Origin: Butyrivibrio sp.
GTDB taxonomy: Bacteria; Bacillota; Clostridia; Lachnospirales; Lachnospiraceae
DNA length: 64,000 nucleotides
Direction: 5' to 3'
Assembly (NCBI RefSeq): GCF_017433805.1
Contig: NZ_JAFRGN010000013.1
Coordinates: 62,001 to 126,000, forward strand
Each line of letters begins with the position of its first letter. Within the stretch, counting starts at the first letter, position 1. The translations under genes were made by a program, and so were the position numbers. Below, one piece after another: positions 1-8,035 of this stretch. The notes beneath the pieces were generated by a model. That model did no database searches and was not told the origin of the DNA. It worked only from the letters and a program-made list of their open reading frames with translations.

Positions 1-739
1 CTCCAGTACCATTGTTGTTCTCAAGGTTATTTAGCTTAGCACGTATGGCCTTCATCGTTGTAGCAAAAGCTGCAGTTTTCTTTTTGAGCGTATTTCTGTA
101 TTCGATAAGAAGCTGGGATTCTCTGGAAATTTTGGTATATATCTCGTAGGTGCACATTACGACACCGGTAGCAATCTCAATGCTAAGAGGATAGAAGGTT
201 CTCTTAAGGGAAGCCTCATTTTTCTTAAGGCTTCTGATAAATTCAAAGGACCATTCAGTTATATCATCGCTCTGTTCGGGCGCTATGATTTCTTTTATTT
301 CTGGGAATTCTTTGGGAACTTCGCCTACCTTTATGCAAAGGTTGGGATAATCAGTGTAATCTGTAATAACCTGATCGTATTCGGAAGTGGCATCTTCGTA
401 TTCTTTTTCGTAGACATCACAGCACTTAATAGCTGCTTCAACAGACTGAGCAGCAAGAATAGGGGCAATCTTGGGATTTGATTTAACAACGTTTGGAATA
501 TCATTTTCTGATTCGAAAGGGTAGGAATAGACAGCAGCTTCATCCAGGGCTTCTATGTTGTATTTGTAGGTAGAGCCAGGAGTTTCTACTATGCCTATAA
601 ATCCGCCCACAGACATAACAATAGAAGTATATTGATTAGAAATCTTCAGACTTCCCTTTACAACAACCTCGATGGTTTCAACAATATCTGTGCCTGCTTT
701 ATGAAGAATTTGCCCTTTTTCAAGTTTGATAAGACCCAT
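1..739 (-). CDS. Cyclic nucleotide-binding-domain protein (3' end cut off)
   Basis: This reading frame starts at 739 on the minus strand and runs off the window edge, giving about 246 residues. The ATG follows a GGAGG site with good spacing. The N-terminus (LEKGQILHKAGTD, then VVKGSLKI and a GGFIGIVE segment, residues 5-50) resembles the cNMP-binding beta-barrel of Crp/Fnr-type sensors. The rest is helical and charged, with no helix-turn-helix in the visible part. A coiled-coil-like stretch near the cut end (IEYRNTLKKKTAAF) suggests a signalling or scaffold protein rather than a classical CRP regulator. It lies downstream of tmcAL on the same strand with a 96-nt gap that holds a possible promoter. 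The domain call is fairly safe; ligand and role are unknown. Confidence 0.75.
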   Translation of the reverse strand, partial: MGLIKLEKGQILHKAGTDIVETIEVVVKGSLKISNQYTSIVMSVGGFIGIVETPGSTYKYNIEALDEAAVYSYPFESENDIPNVVKSNPKIAPILAAQSVEAAIKCCDVYEKEYEDATSEYDQVITDYTDYPNLCIKVGEVPKEFPEIKEIIAPEQSDDITEWSFEFIRSLKKNEASLKRTFYPLSIEIATGVVMCTYEIYTKISRESQLLIEYRNTLKKKTAAFATTMKAIRAKLNNLENNNGTG

Positions 740-779
740 ATTATGCCTCCGGATGATCGCCAGATACCTACTCATAATA

Positions 780-808
780 ATGTTATCACGTCAAAAAGTT
801 TACTTCAA
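780..808 (-). promoter_or_regulatory. Possible promoter for the cNMP-domain gene
   Basis: On the minus strand, TTGAAG (803-808) and TAACAT (780-785) are 17 nt apart, upstream of the GGAGG site and the ATG at 739. Each box matches four or five consensus positions, so this is a moderate prediction. Confidence 0.4.
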
Positions 809-835
809 TCCGCATGTGGGCTGTAAATCTTAAAT

Positions 836-2083
836 TTATGTAAAGGAGTAGATTATCTGTTTTAAGCGGTATTCGTTGGCATTTTTGACAGGACAGATAG
901 AGTTATATATTTCTGTTGCAAAAAGAGTTTCCTTAAACTGACTATACTCTGCTGTAGTCAGCTCTTTTGCGGCGTTCTTGATATTTGTAAGTGCACTAGA
1001 GCCTTCACTATCGCCTATTGGCCTAAGGAGTACTGAGGAATCAGCCTTCATTCCAAGGACTCTCACAAAAGAAGTGTAATTGTTAGCCTTATACTCATCC
1101 ATTGCAGCAGAAGTAATTCCAAGAACTATATGTGTCAGACATCTGCAGATGCGTGAATAAGCGATATCCTTGGATTTAAGGAGAGAGCAGAACTGGTCAA
1201 AATCCTGATATTTCTCAAGGTTAGAGGCTATTTTGTTAGAAAGATCCTCTGTCACATCAAGGTATTTGGTATAGCCATTATCTTTTTCCAATAATAATTT
1301 ATAGTAAACAAGATCAGAAAAACGCTTAATATCAGCCATGCGACCAGCGTTTTCTTTTAAAAGAGATAGACTAGGTGCAGGCATAGCTTTGCCTAAGTCA
1401 TCGAAAGATAAGTCATTATCTGCGATTGCACTTCGGATTCCAGAGGCACTTGAAAGAGGTGTGATTTCTGTAGAATTATAGCCTTCTCCGATTCTTTTGA
1501 TAGTGACAGGTGTAATACTGCTGCCACGGGTAAGGATTGCCTTGATATATTCAATTCCAAGGATGTTATTAGGGCTACTAAGAACTGATTTAAGAAGAGC
1601 TTCATCCATGGAAAAACCATCAGCATCTGATAAATAGCTGATAAGAGCCTTTTGCCTTGCTACGGGGAAAGAGTCACCTTGCTTAATGTAAGAAGCAAGC
1701 GTTTCTTTATACTGCGATGGCTCTTTGGCCAGAATCTGAGCTATCTGGGTGAGAAGAGCAGTATCTCCACATTCGCTTCCAAATACGAGCTGGTCAACAC
1801 ATCCAAGCTTATCAAGAATAGAAACAGCACCACTGGCAAAGTATTCAGCGCTTCCTGTTGAGTAGCATACTGGAAGCTCGAGAACAAGGTCGGCGCCACA
1901 TTCAAGGGCCATTTTAGTCCGCACAAATTTATCCACCATGGCAGGAGTGCCACGCTGAACGAAATCACCACTCATTACGATTACGATATGGTCAGAAGCA
2001 AGTTCTTTTCTGCAATAATCAAGTAAATGTAAATGACCGTTATGGAATGGATTAAATTCTGCTATTATACCTGTTGTTTTCAT
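836..2083 (-). CDS. tmcAL: tRNA(Met) cytidine acetate ligase
   Basis: A 415-residue protein of the TmcAL (YlbM, UPF0348) family. TmcAL uses ATP and acetate to make N4-acetylcytidine at the wobble position of elongator tRNA(Met). The N-terminal GIIAEFNPFHNGH (residues 5-17) is the family's nucleotidyltransferase signature with the HxGH-like nucleotide-binding site, and LSSASGIRSAI in the middle matches the second conserved motif. Length is normal for the family. The start sits directly before the first beta strand, although no good ribosome binding site precedes it. It diverges from ackA; this pairing with acetate metabolism is common in Clostridia. The cre box at 2089-2102 lies just upstream of the start codon and could also affect this gene. 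Confidence 0.93.
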   Translation of the reverse strand: MKTTGIIAEFNPFHNGHLHLLDYCRKELASDHIVIVMSGDFVQRGTPAMVDKFVRTKMALECGADLVLELPVCYSTGSAEYFASGAVSILDKLGCVDQLVFGSECGDTALLTQIAQILAKEPSQYKETLASYIKQGDSFPVARQKALISYLSDADGFSMDEALLKSVLSSPNNILGIEYIKAILTRGSSITPVTIKRIGEGYNSTEITPLSSASGIRSAIADNDLSFDDLGKAMPAPSLSLLKENAGRMADIKRFSDLVYYKLLLEKDNGYTKYLDVTEDLSNKIASNLEKYQDFDQFCSLLKSKDIAYSRICRCLTHIVLGITSAAMDEYKANNYTSFVRVLGMKADSSVLLRPIGDSEGSSALTNIKNAAKELTTAEYSQFKETLFATEIYNSICPVKNANEYRLKQIIYSFT

Positions 2084-2088
2084 GTGGA

Positions 2089-2102
2089 TGTAAGCGCTTT
2101 CA
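2089..2102. promoter_or_regulatory. CcpA cre box upstream of ackA
   Basis: TGTAAGCGCTTTCA fits every position of the CcpA operator consensus TGWAARCGYTWNCW. It lies about 30 nt upstream of the ackA -35 box and 6 nt upstream of the tmcAL start codon. In Bacillus subtilis a cre upstream of the ackA promoter mediates CcpA activation; the same role here is inferred. Confidence 0.7.
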
Positions 2103-2132
2103 GTTTTTGCCTATTTTTGTACAATATTACCC

Positions 2133-2160
2133 TTGCTTATATATTTTACACTGATACAAT
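2133..2160 (+). promoter_or_regulatory. Probable ackA promoter
   Basis: TTGCTT (2133-2138) and TACAAT (2155-2160) with a 16-nt spacer, downstream of the cre box. This would give ackA a 5' leader of about 100 nt. Confidence 0.5.
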
Positions 2161-2271
2161 TATTATGACGACTCTAATTTGTTAAGTCAGAATTCTATTA
2201 TTTCTAGAACTTATTGGATTCATCTTATAAGTTTTACACAACAATATCAATATAGTGAAAAGAGGTTATTT

Positions 2272-3465
2272 ATGAAAATTCTAGTAATCAATTGCGGTAG
2301 TTCTTCACTGAAATTCCAGCTCATCGATTCTGATTCTGAGGCAGTAATCTGCAAGGGACTTTGCGAGAGAATTGGTATTGAGGGCAGCCAGATTGTTTAT
2401 ACTCCAACAGGTAAGGACAAGATCACTAAGGTTGAGCCTATGCCAGATCACAACAGAGCAATCGAGCTTGTTATCGAGGCTCTTACTAACAGTGAGAATG
2501 GTGTTGTATCTCTTGAGGAGATCGGAGCAGTTGGACACCGTATCGTTCACGGCGGTGAGAAATTTACTAAGTCAGTTATCATCACAGATGAAGTTATCAA
2601 GGCTATCGAGGATGTAAGCGATCTTGCGCCTCTCCACAACCCAGCTAACCTCATCGGTATCAGAGCTTGCCAGAAGGTTATGCCTGGTGTTCCTATGGTT
2701 GCAGTATTTGATACAGCTTTCCATCAGACAATGCCTCAGGATGCATACCTGTATGGTCTTCCATATTCATACTATGAGAAGTACGGTATCAGAAGATACG
2801 GCTTCCATGGCACAAGCCATTCATTTGTTAGCAAACGCGCAGCTGAGATCCTTGGCAAGAACCCTGCAGATCTCAAGATGATCGTTTGCCACCTTGGAAA
2901 CGGTGCTTCACTTTCAGCTGTTGACGGTGGTAAGTGCGTAGATACTTCAATGGGTCTTACACCTCTTGAGGGACTTATCATGGGAACAAGAACTGGAGAT
3001 ATCGATCCTTCAGTTGTTGAGTTTGTTATGAAGAAAGAGAATTCTACAGTAGCTGATGTTACTAACCTTCTCAACAAGAAGTCTGGTGTATTCGGTCTTT
3101 CAGATGAGCTTTCATCTGACTTCAGAGATCTTGAGGATGGCTACAACAACGGACATGCTGGTGCAAAGCGCGCTGTAGATGCATTCGTATACAGAGTAGT
3201 TAAGTACATCGGTTCTTACACAGCAGCAATGGGCGGAGTAGACGTTATCTGCTTCACAGCTGGTGTTGGTGAGAATAGCGGATTCGTTCGTAAGCTTATC
3301 TGCGACAGACTTGGATTCATTGGTGCCAAGATCGATGCTGAGGCTAATAAGGTTCGCGGCGAGGAGAAAACAATTTCTACTCCAGACAGCAAGGTAACAC
3401 TTCTTGTAGTTCCTACTAACGAGGAGCTTGCAATTGCCCGTGATACATATGCTCTTTGCAAATAA
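2272..3465 (+). CDS. ackA: Acetate kinase
   Basis: A 397-residue acetate kinase that interconverts acetyl phosphate plus ADP with acetate plus ATP in fermentation. It starts with the family signature VINCGSSSLKF (residues 4-14) and has GHRIVHGG, YGFHGTSH and GTRTGDIDPS, which form the acetate and nucleotide sites of the ASKHA fold. An upstream in-frame start would add 31 residues. The ATG at 2272 is chosen because it follows AAGAGG and directly begins the first beta strand. No phosphotransacetylase gene is beside it, whereas many relatives have pta-ackA. Expression is probably under carbon catabolite control through the cre box at 2089. A terminator follows. Confidence 0.97.
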   Translation: MKILVINCGSSSLKFQLIDSDSEAVICKGLCERIGIEGSQIVYTPTGKDKITKVEPMPDHNRAIELVIEALTNSENGVVSLEEIGAVGHRIVHGGEKFTKSVIITDEVIKAIEDVSDLAPLHNPANLIGIRACQKVMPGVPMVAVFDTAFHQTMPQDAYLYGLPYSYYEKYGIRRYGFHGTSHSFVSKRAAEILGKNPADLKMIVCHLGNGASLSAVDGGKCVDTSMGLTPLEGLIMGTRTGDIDPSVVEFVMKKENSTVADVTNLLNKKSGVFGLSDELSSDFRDLEDGYNNGHAGAKRAVDAFVYRVVKYIGSYTAAMGGVDVICFTAGVGENSGFVRKLICDRLGFIGAKIDAEANKVRGEEKTISTPDSKVTLLVVPTNEELAIARDTYALCK

Positions 3466-3529
3466 TTAAATCTAAAGTCAAAATTTTCATATTCGTAATA
3501 AAACGGATTAAAAATATTGCAAATTTTGA

Positions 3530-3562
3530 AGAGACAATATATTATATATATTGTCTCTTTTT
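3530..3562 (+). terminator. Terminator after ackA
   Basis: A perfect 12-bp stem (AGAGACAATATA at 3530-3541 with its complement at 3547-3558), a 5-nt loop and a short T run. Confidence 0.8.
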
Positions 3563-3627
3563 ACATGTTTGGGAGGAGACTATTGGGTGTTTAATGTATT
3601 AGTTTTGTTTTATGGGGTTATGTAGTA

Positions 3628-4488
3628 ATGAAAGAATTAAATTCATGTAAGGAAGCAATGGCGCAGAGTATTGAGAACAAGTACTTTGCAGTGGCACATC
3701 TTTATAAGGACGAGAAGGCCATGGAGATGCACATTCATGACTGCTATGAGGTGTATTTTTCTATTTCTGGTGGCAAGCAGTTCCTTATCGACAACAAGGT
3801 CTATGATATTGAGCCAGGAGATCTTTTCCTGATCAATCAGTATGATTCTCACTATCTTACACAAATTGATAAAGAGCTTCATGAGAGAATAGTTATCATG
3901 ATCGATCCAGAGTACATGCGCAGTATTTCCAGCGAGGAGACTAATCTTGATGCATGTTTCCAGGACAGGGGAGAGAAGTTCTCTCACAAGCTCAATCTAT
4001 CCCAGGAACAGCAGGGAAGATTTCTTTATTTTATCAATAAGATAATTACAAGTAATGGCTATGGTCATGATCTTTTGGAGAGAGCTACATTTACAGAGCT
4101 CTTTGTCATGATCAATCAGATCATCAATGACAAGAAGAATAACAAGGCTACAGAGAAGACTGCAACCTATAACGAGCAGGTAGATGCTATCCTTTCATAT
4201 CTTAATAACAATATTCAGTATCCAATCAGCATCGGAGATCTGGCCAAGCATTTCTATATCAGCGAATCTTATATTTGCAGGATTTTCAAGGCTGCTACAG
4301 GAACTACAATCAATAAATATATGACAGCCAGACGTATTTCCATAGCCAAGTCACTTCTTGCAGAGGGCACTGGAGTCAGTGAAGTATGCGATAAGTGCGG
4401 CTTTAGCGATTATAGTAATTTCCTCAAGGCTTTTACCAAGTCTGTAGGTATTTCGCCCAAGAAGTATTCTCAGTATTGCAATAAGTGA
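3628..4488 (+). CDS. AraC-family transcriptional regulator with cupin sensor domain
   Basis: A 286-residue regulator. An N-terminal cupin-like barrel (about residues 25-100; HIHDCYEVYFSISG, then DIEPGDLFLINQ) precedes a C-terminal AraC DNA-binding domain with two helix-turn-helix units (about 185-286; YISESYICRIFKAATG and CDKCGFSDYSNFLKAF). Such proteins usually sense a sugar or related small ligand. The next gene is a membrane glycosyltransferase 49 nt downstream, so the pair may be co-transcribed. A second ATG at 3658 has a better AAGGA site and may be the true start, shortening the protein by 10 residues. A paralogue of equal length lies at 16444-17304. The ligand cannot be deduced. Confidence 0.9.
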   Translation: MKELNSCKEAMAQSIENKYFAVAHLYKDEKAMEMHIHDCYEVYFSISGGKQFLIDNKVYDIEPGDLFLINQYDSHYLTQIDKELHERIVIMIDPEYMRSISSEETNLDACFQDRGEKFSHKLNLSQEQQGRFLYFINKIITSNGYGHDLLERATFTELFVMINQIINDKKNNKATEKTATYNEQVDAILSYLNNNIQYPISIGDLAKHFYISESYICRIFKAATGTTINKYMTARRISIAKSLLAEGTGVSEVCDKCGFSDYSNFLKAFTKSVGISPKKYSQYCNK

Positions 4489-4537
4489 GAATATGCTATA
4501 ATCTCTATGATTCTTAATTGTTGGGGAAGCTTTATAA

Positions 4538-6229
4538 ATGCGTATTATTGATTACTTTAATTATGTGGCTACTTTTATCTATGCTGTCATAGTGATAGTA
4601 GCTATCATGGGGAAAAAGAAAAATAGTAAAGCGTTTGTTTCCGATAAAAAGGCAAACGCTTTGTTTTTGCTTATTTTGGTCTTAGCAAGTGTGCTTCGTT
4701 TCTATCAGCTTGGCAGTATTCCACTTGGACTTCAGCAGGATGAGGCGTCTATAGGATATGAAGCTTATATTCTGGCTAAATACGGAATAGATAGGAATGG
4801 ATATACATGGCCTGTTTATCCAATTACCTGGGGATGTGGCGGCGGAAGTCCACTTCTAATCTATTTAAATGTATTATCTATCAGATTGTTTGGGACTGGT
4901 ATAGTCAAGCTCAGAATGATACCTGCTACCTGCGGAGTACTTACAGTTTTATTCTTTTATCTGACGCTTAGAATAGCATTTGAGAAAAAAAACTATAGGA
5001 ATGAACTCTCACTCCTTGGTGCAGGATTTCTTGCAATCTGTCAATGGCATATTATTCTGTCCAGATGGAGCCTTGACTGTAATATAATGCCTTTTAATAT
5101 GATATTTGCTGTATATCTGTTTATGCTTGCAAATAAGAAAAAGAGCACGATTCTTTATGCTCTTAGTTCTGCAGCCTTTGCAATCTGCATGTACAGCTAC
5201 GGAGCAGCCACAATTGTAATTCCGATATTCCTTGTTTTTATCAGCATTTATTGTATTTGTAAGAAGGAAATTACCTGGGGGCAACTTGCAATTTCTGTAG
5301 GCGCTTTTGTGATAGTTTTTGCACCTCTTTTATGGTTTTACATGGTTAACTACTGTGGCCTTCCGGAATTCTTTTCAAGGAGCCTTACAGTAAACAGATT
5401 TACATCGGCAAGAACCGGCGAAGCACTTATAGCTTTTTCAGATCTTCCAAAGACGTTATTATCAAACCTTAGATCTGTTATGTTGTCTGTTTCAGTGGGA
5501 GATGAACAGCATACATTGGCCCATTTCTATCCGGGTTATGCTACGCTTTATAAGTTCACATTCCCTGTGACATTACTGGGACTTATTCTCGCTTTCAAGG
5601 ATAGATTTAGAGACCTTTCTGATGCAGTATTTGGATTTCTTGTTCTTTCGAATATTATCCTTAGCATGGTGATAGTTCCTGACACTAACAGATTGGTGCT
5701 TATTTATGTTCCATTTATTTACTTCTTTATAAAAGGCATGGGATTTATAATGACAAAGTCAGGCAAGCTTCTGATATGTCTTTTAGGACTTCTACTTCTC
5801 GGAGCTATGTCTTTTGCCAAGGACTATTTTGGAGATTACAACGTATATGCCACAAGCATATTCATGCCTGGATATGGAGATGCCATAAAAAGAGCTTATG
5901 AGCTGACAGGGGATGATAACATGATCTATTCTACATATGATGGCTTATCATCACCATTTATGCTGGCACTGTATTATACAGAGTATGATCCGCATAAATT
6001 TGTTTCTTCTGTAGAATACAGAAATGAACTTGATGAGTTCAGAGTAGCAGATGCTTTCGGTAATTTTGATTTTAGATTGCCAGAGAATATTACAGATACT
6101 TCTTATTATAATGATGTGTTTGTTTTATCCAGTAACGACCTTGCTATGATCGGAGAGGATACCTCATATACCGTTGAGGATTATGAAGGATATCACGTGG
6201 TTTACAAAACAGCTTCATTTTATAAATAA
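4538..6229 (+). CDS. GT-C-type integral membrane glycosyltransferase (ArnT/PMT-like)
   Basis: A 563-residue polytopic protein with about a dozen hydrophobic segments and a soluble C-terminal part of about 110 residues. After the second membrane segment comes RFYQLGSIPLGLQQDEAS, with an acidic pair (D68, E69) in the first external loop. That is the hallmark of GT-C enzymes such as ArnT and PMT, which use polyprenyl-phosphate sugars. The acceptor is unknown; a cell-wall polymer or surface protein is plausible. An extra N-terminal membrane segment (about residues 8-25) precedes the usual first helix. A terminator-like inverted repeat lies inside the gene at 4628-4662. It follows the AraC gene, between ackA and rpmF. 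Confidence 0.8.
   Translation: MRIIDYFNYVATFIYAVIVIVAIMGKKKNSKAFVSDKKANALFLLILVLASVLRFYQLGSIPLGLQQDEASIGYEAYILAKYGIDRNGYTWPVYPITWGCGGGSPLLIYLNVLSIRLFGTGIVKLRMIPATCGVLTVLFFYLTLRIAFEKKNYRNELSLLGAGFLAICQWHIILSRWSLDCNIMPFNMIFAVYLFMLANKKKSTILYALSSAAFAICMYSYGAATIVIPIFLVFISIYCICKKEITWGQLAISVGAFVIVFAPLLWFYMVNYCGLPEFFSRSLTVNRFTSARTGEALIAFSDLPKTLLSNLRSVMLSVSVGDEQHTLAHFYPGYATLYKFTFPVTLLGLILAFKDRFRDLSDAVFGFLVLSNIILSMVIVPDTNRLVLIYVPFIYFFIKGMGFIMTKSGKLLICLLGLLLLGAMSFAKDYFGDYNVYATSIFMPGYGDAIKRAYELTGDDNMIYSTYDGLSSPFMLALYYTEYDPHKFVSSVEYRNELDEFRVADAFGNFDFRLPENITDTSYYNDVFVLSSNDLAMIGEDTSYTVEDYEGYHVVYKTASFYK
4628..4662 (+). other. Intragenic terminator-like inverted repeat
   Basis: AAAGCGTTTG (4628-4637) and its exact complement (4653-4662) form a 10-bp stem with a 15-nt loop, followed by GTTTTTG. 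It lies about 90 nt into the glycosyltransferase gene, so it could attenuate transcription or be a coincidence of lysine and valine codons. Confidence 0.4.
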
Positions 6230-6236
6230 AAAAATG

Positions 6237-6265
6237 TTGACAAAAACATACACTGCGGATATACT
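6237..6265 (+). promoter_or_regulatory. rpmF promoter
   Basis: TTGACA (6237-6242), a 17-nt spacer and TATACT (6260-6265): an almost perfect sigma-A promoter. It starts 8 nt after the glycosyltransferase stop, so the ribosomal-protein and lipid genes are uncoupled from the upstream pair. Confidence 0.85.
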
Positions 6266-6352
6266 ACTTAGGTATGCTAATGAATAAACGTAAACAATTG
6301 CCTACAACACAGGCAGTTTCTTATACGGTTACTGTAAGGAGGTGTTACTGAA

Positions 6353-6535
6353 ATGTCAATCTGCCCAAAGAATAAGTCATCAAAAGGCCATAGAGATCAG
6401 AGAAGAGCTAACTGGAAAATGACAGCTCCAACTCTTGTAAAGTGCAGTCATTGTGGAGCTCTTATGCAGCCTCATCAGGTTTGCAAGAAGTGTGGCTACT
6501 ACAATAAGAAGAACATTGTTGAAACTGAGGCTTGA
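6353..6535 (+). CDS. rpmF: 50S ribosomal protein L32
   Basis: A 60-residue zinc-ribbon L32. It has the basic N-terminus SKGHRDQRRANWK and four cysteines (C31, C34, C44, C47) in CSHCG and CKKCG, the zinc-binding (C+) form. An AAGGAGGT site lies 10 nt before the ATG. It has its own consensus promoter, an 80-nt leader with a small GCCT/AGGC hairpin near 6300, and a strong terminator. plsX follows, as in many Firmicutes, but the DUF177 (YceD) gene that normally precedes rpmF is absent from this window. Confidence 0.97.
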   Translation: MSICPKNKSSKGHRDQRRANWKMTAPTLVKCSHCGALMQPHQVCKKCGYYNKKNIVETEA

Positions 6536-6570
6536 TAAGTTTTAGTACAACTTCATTTAGTTCGAATTTA

Positions 6571-6606
6571 AAGGCTTTCCGAATACTTCGGAAAGCCTTG
6601 ATTTTT
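6571..6606 (+). terminator. Terminator after rpmF
   Basis: A 13-bp perfect stem (6571-6583 with 6587-6599), a 3-nt loop and then GATTTTTG. Confidence 0.85.
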
Positions 6607-6660
6607 GCATATCACTCTAGTATATTAGAATAAGTCGAATTTTAAATGGGGGACTGAGCA

Positions 6661-7665
6661 ATGTCAGAACTTGTAAGAGTTGCAGTAGATGCAATGGGTG
6701 GAGATAACGCTCCTTTTGTTACAGTTAAGGGCGCAGTCGATGCCATCAAAGAGTCAGATAACCTTAAGGTCTTTCTGGTAGGACAGGAAGCTGTAGTTAA
6801 CGAGGAACTTTCCAAGTATGACTACGACAAGGCCAGAATCGAAGTGGTTAATGCCACTGAGATAATTGAGATGGCTGAACCTCCTGTAATGGCTATCAGA
6901 ACCAAGAAGGATTCATCTATAGTTAAGGCTATGTACATGGTCAATCACGGAGAGGCCGATGCATATGTTTCTGCAGGAAGCACAGGTGCTACACTTGTTG
7001 GAGGACAGGTAATTGTCGGAAGACTCAAGGGTGTAGACAGAGCACCACTTGCTCCACTTATTCCTACAGAGAAGGGTAGCTCACTTTTAATAGACTGTGG
7101 AGCTAATGTTGATGCCAGATCCAATCATCTTGTTCAGTTTGCCAAGATGGGTACAGTGTACATGGAAAATGTAATGGGCAAGAAGAACCCTACAGTTGCC
7201 ATTGTTAACATTGGAGCTGAGGAAGAGAAGGGCAATGCTCTTGTTAAGGAGACATTTCCACTTCTTAAGAATTGTCCTGACATTAACTTTATTGGAAGTA
7301 TAGAGGCAAGGGATATCCCTGCTGGCGGTGCTGATATTATCGTATGTGAGGCATTTACAGGTAATGTAATTCTCAAGATGTACGAAGGTGTTGCTAAGTC
7401 AATGATGCATGTCATCAAGAAGAGCCTTATGAGTAATCTTAAGACCAAGATTGGTGCACTTCTCATCAAGGATGATCTCAAGAAATCTCTTGGGAACTAT
7501 AGCATGGATCAGTATGGCGGAGCACCTATGCTGGGACTTAAGGGCCTTGTAGTCAAGACTCATGGAAGTGCCAATGACATAGAAGTTAAGAATTCTATTC
7601 TTCAGTGCGTAACATTTACAGAACAGAAAATAAGTGAAAAGATTAGCGAGAAGATCTCACAGTGA
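6661..7665 (+). CDS. plsX: Phosphate acyltransferase PlsX
   Basis: A 334-residue PlsX, which makes acyl phosphate from acyl-ACP for PlsY in phospholipid synthesis. The N-terminal VAVDAMGGDNAP (residues 7-18) and the internal SAGSTGATL and CEAFTGN motifs are typical of the family. It is a peripheral membrane enzyme. acpP, its substrate carrier, follows 60 nt downstream. plsY and gpsA, the next steps, lie together at 41.8-43.5 kb in this window. A GGGGGA stretch precedes the ATG. Confidence 0.97.
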   Translation: MSELVRVAVDAMGGDNAPFVTVKGAVDAIKESDNLKVFLVGQEAVVNEELSKYDYDKARIEVVNATEIIEMAEPPVMAIRTKKDSSIVKAMYMVNHGEADAYVSAGSTGATLVGGQVIVGRLKGVDRAPLAPLIPTEKGSSLLIDCGANVDARSNHLVQFAKMGTVYMENVMGKKNPTVAIVNIGAEEEKGNALVKETFPLLKNCPDINFIGSIEARDIPAGGADIIVCEAFTGNVILKMYEGVAKSMMHVIKKSLMSNLKTKIGALLIKDDLKKSLGNYSMDQYGGAPMLGLKGLVVKTHGSANDIEVKNSILQCVTFTEQKISEKISEKISQ

Positions 7666-7725
7666 GAAATGCGCTTTTCGAATAAATATTTACTAAACTG
7701 CTAGGCGGTAAAAGGAAGGTTTATT

Positions 7726-7962
7726 ATGGAATTTGAGAAGATGAAAGAAGTTATTGCTAATGTACTCAATGTTGATCCTGAGGAGATCACAATGGATACA
7801 ACTTTTACAGAGGATCTTGGGGCTGATTCTCTTGACCTTTTCCAGATCATCATGGGACTTGAGGATGAATTTGATGTACAGATCGATCCTGAGAAGACAG
7901 AGAATATCTCTACTGTAGGAGAGGCTGTTGAGCTTCTTAAGGCTGCAATTTCTGGCAAATAA
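7726..7962 (+). CDS. acpP: Acyl carrier protein
   Basis: A 78-residue acidic four-helix carrier. The phosphopantetheine attachment serine is S35 in LGADSLDLFQ. The usual motif is DSLD followed by glutamate or valine; the leucine-phenylalanine here is a small departure. The upstream site AAGGAAGG is strong. It sits between plsX and rnc, as in many Gram-positives, and ends at a terminator. Confidence 0.96.
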   Translation: MEFEKMKEVIANVLNVDPEEITMDTTFTEDLGADSLDLFQIIMGLEDEFDVQIDPEKTENISTVGEAVELLKAAISGK

Positions 7963-7986
7963 TTGTAATAAATACAATGAATGGAT

Positions 7987-8015
7987 GAGGCAGTTAATAA
8001 CTGCCTCTTTTTTTC
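7987..8015 (+). terminator. Terminator after acpP
   Basis: GAGGCAG and CTGCCTC arms around a TTAATAA loop, followed by eight T residues. Readthrough would be needed for rnc-smc unless a separate promoter exists; none is obvious in the 20 nt that remain before rnc. Confidence 0.8.
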
Positions 8016-8035
8016 AATTTGTAGTGAGGTAAACT

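Noticed and set aside
331-543. A 70-codon minus-strand frame near the window start
   Set aside because: It overlaps the better supported cNMP-domain frame on the same strand, which has a GGAGG site and a recognisable domain.
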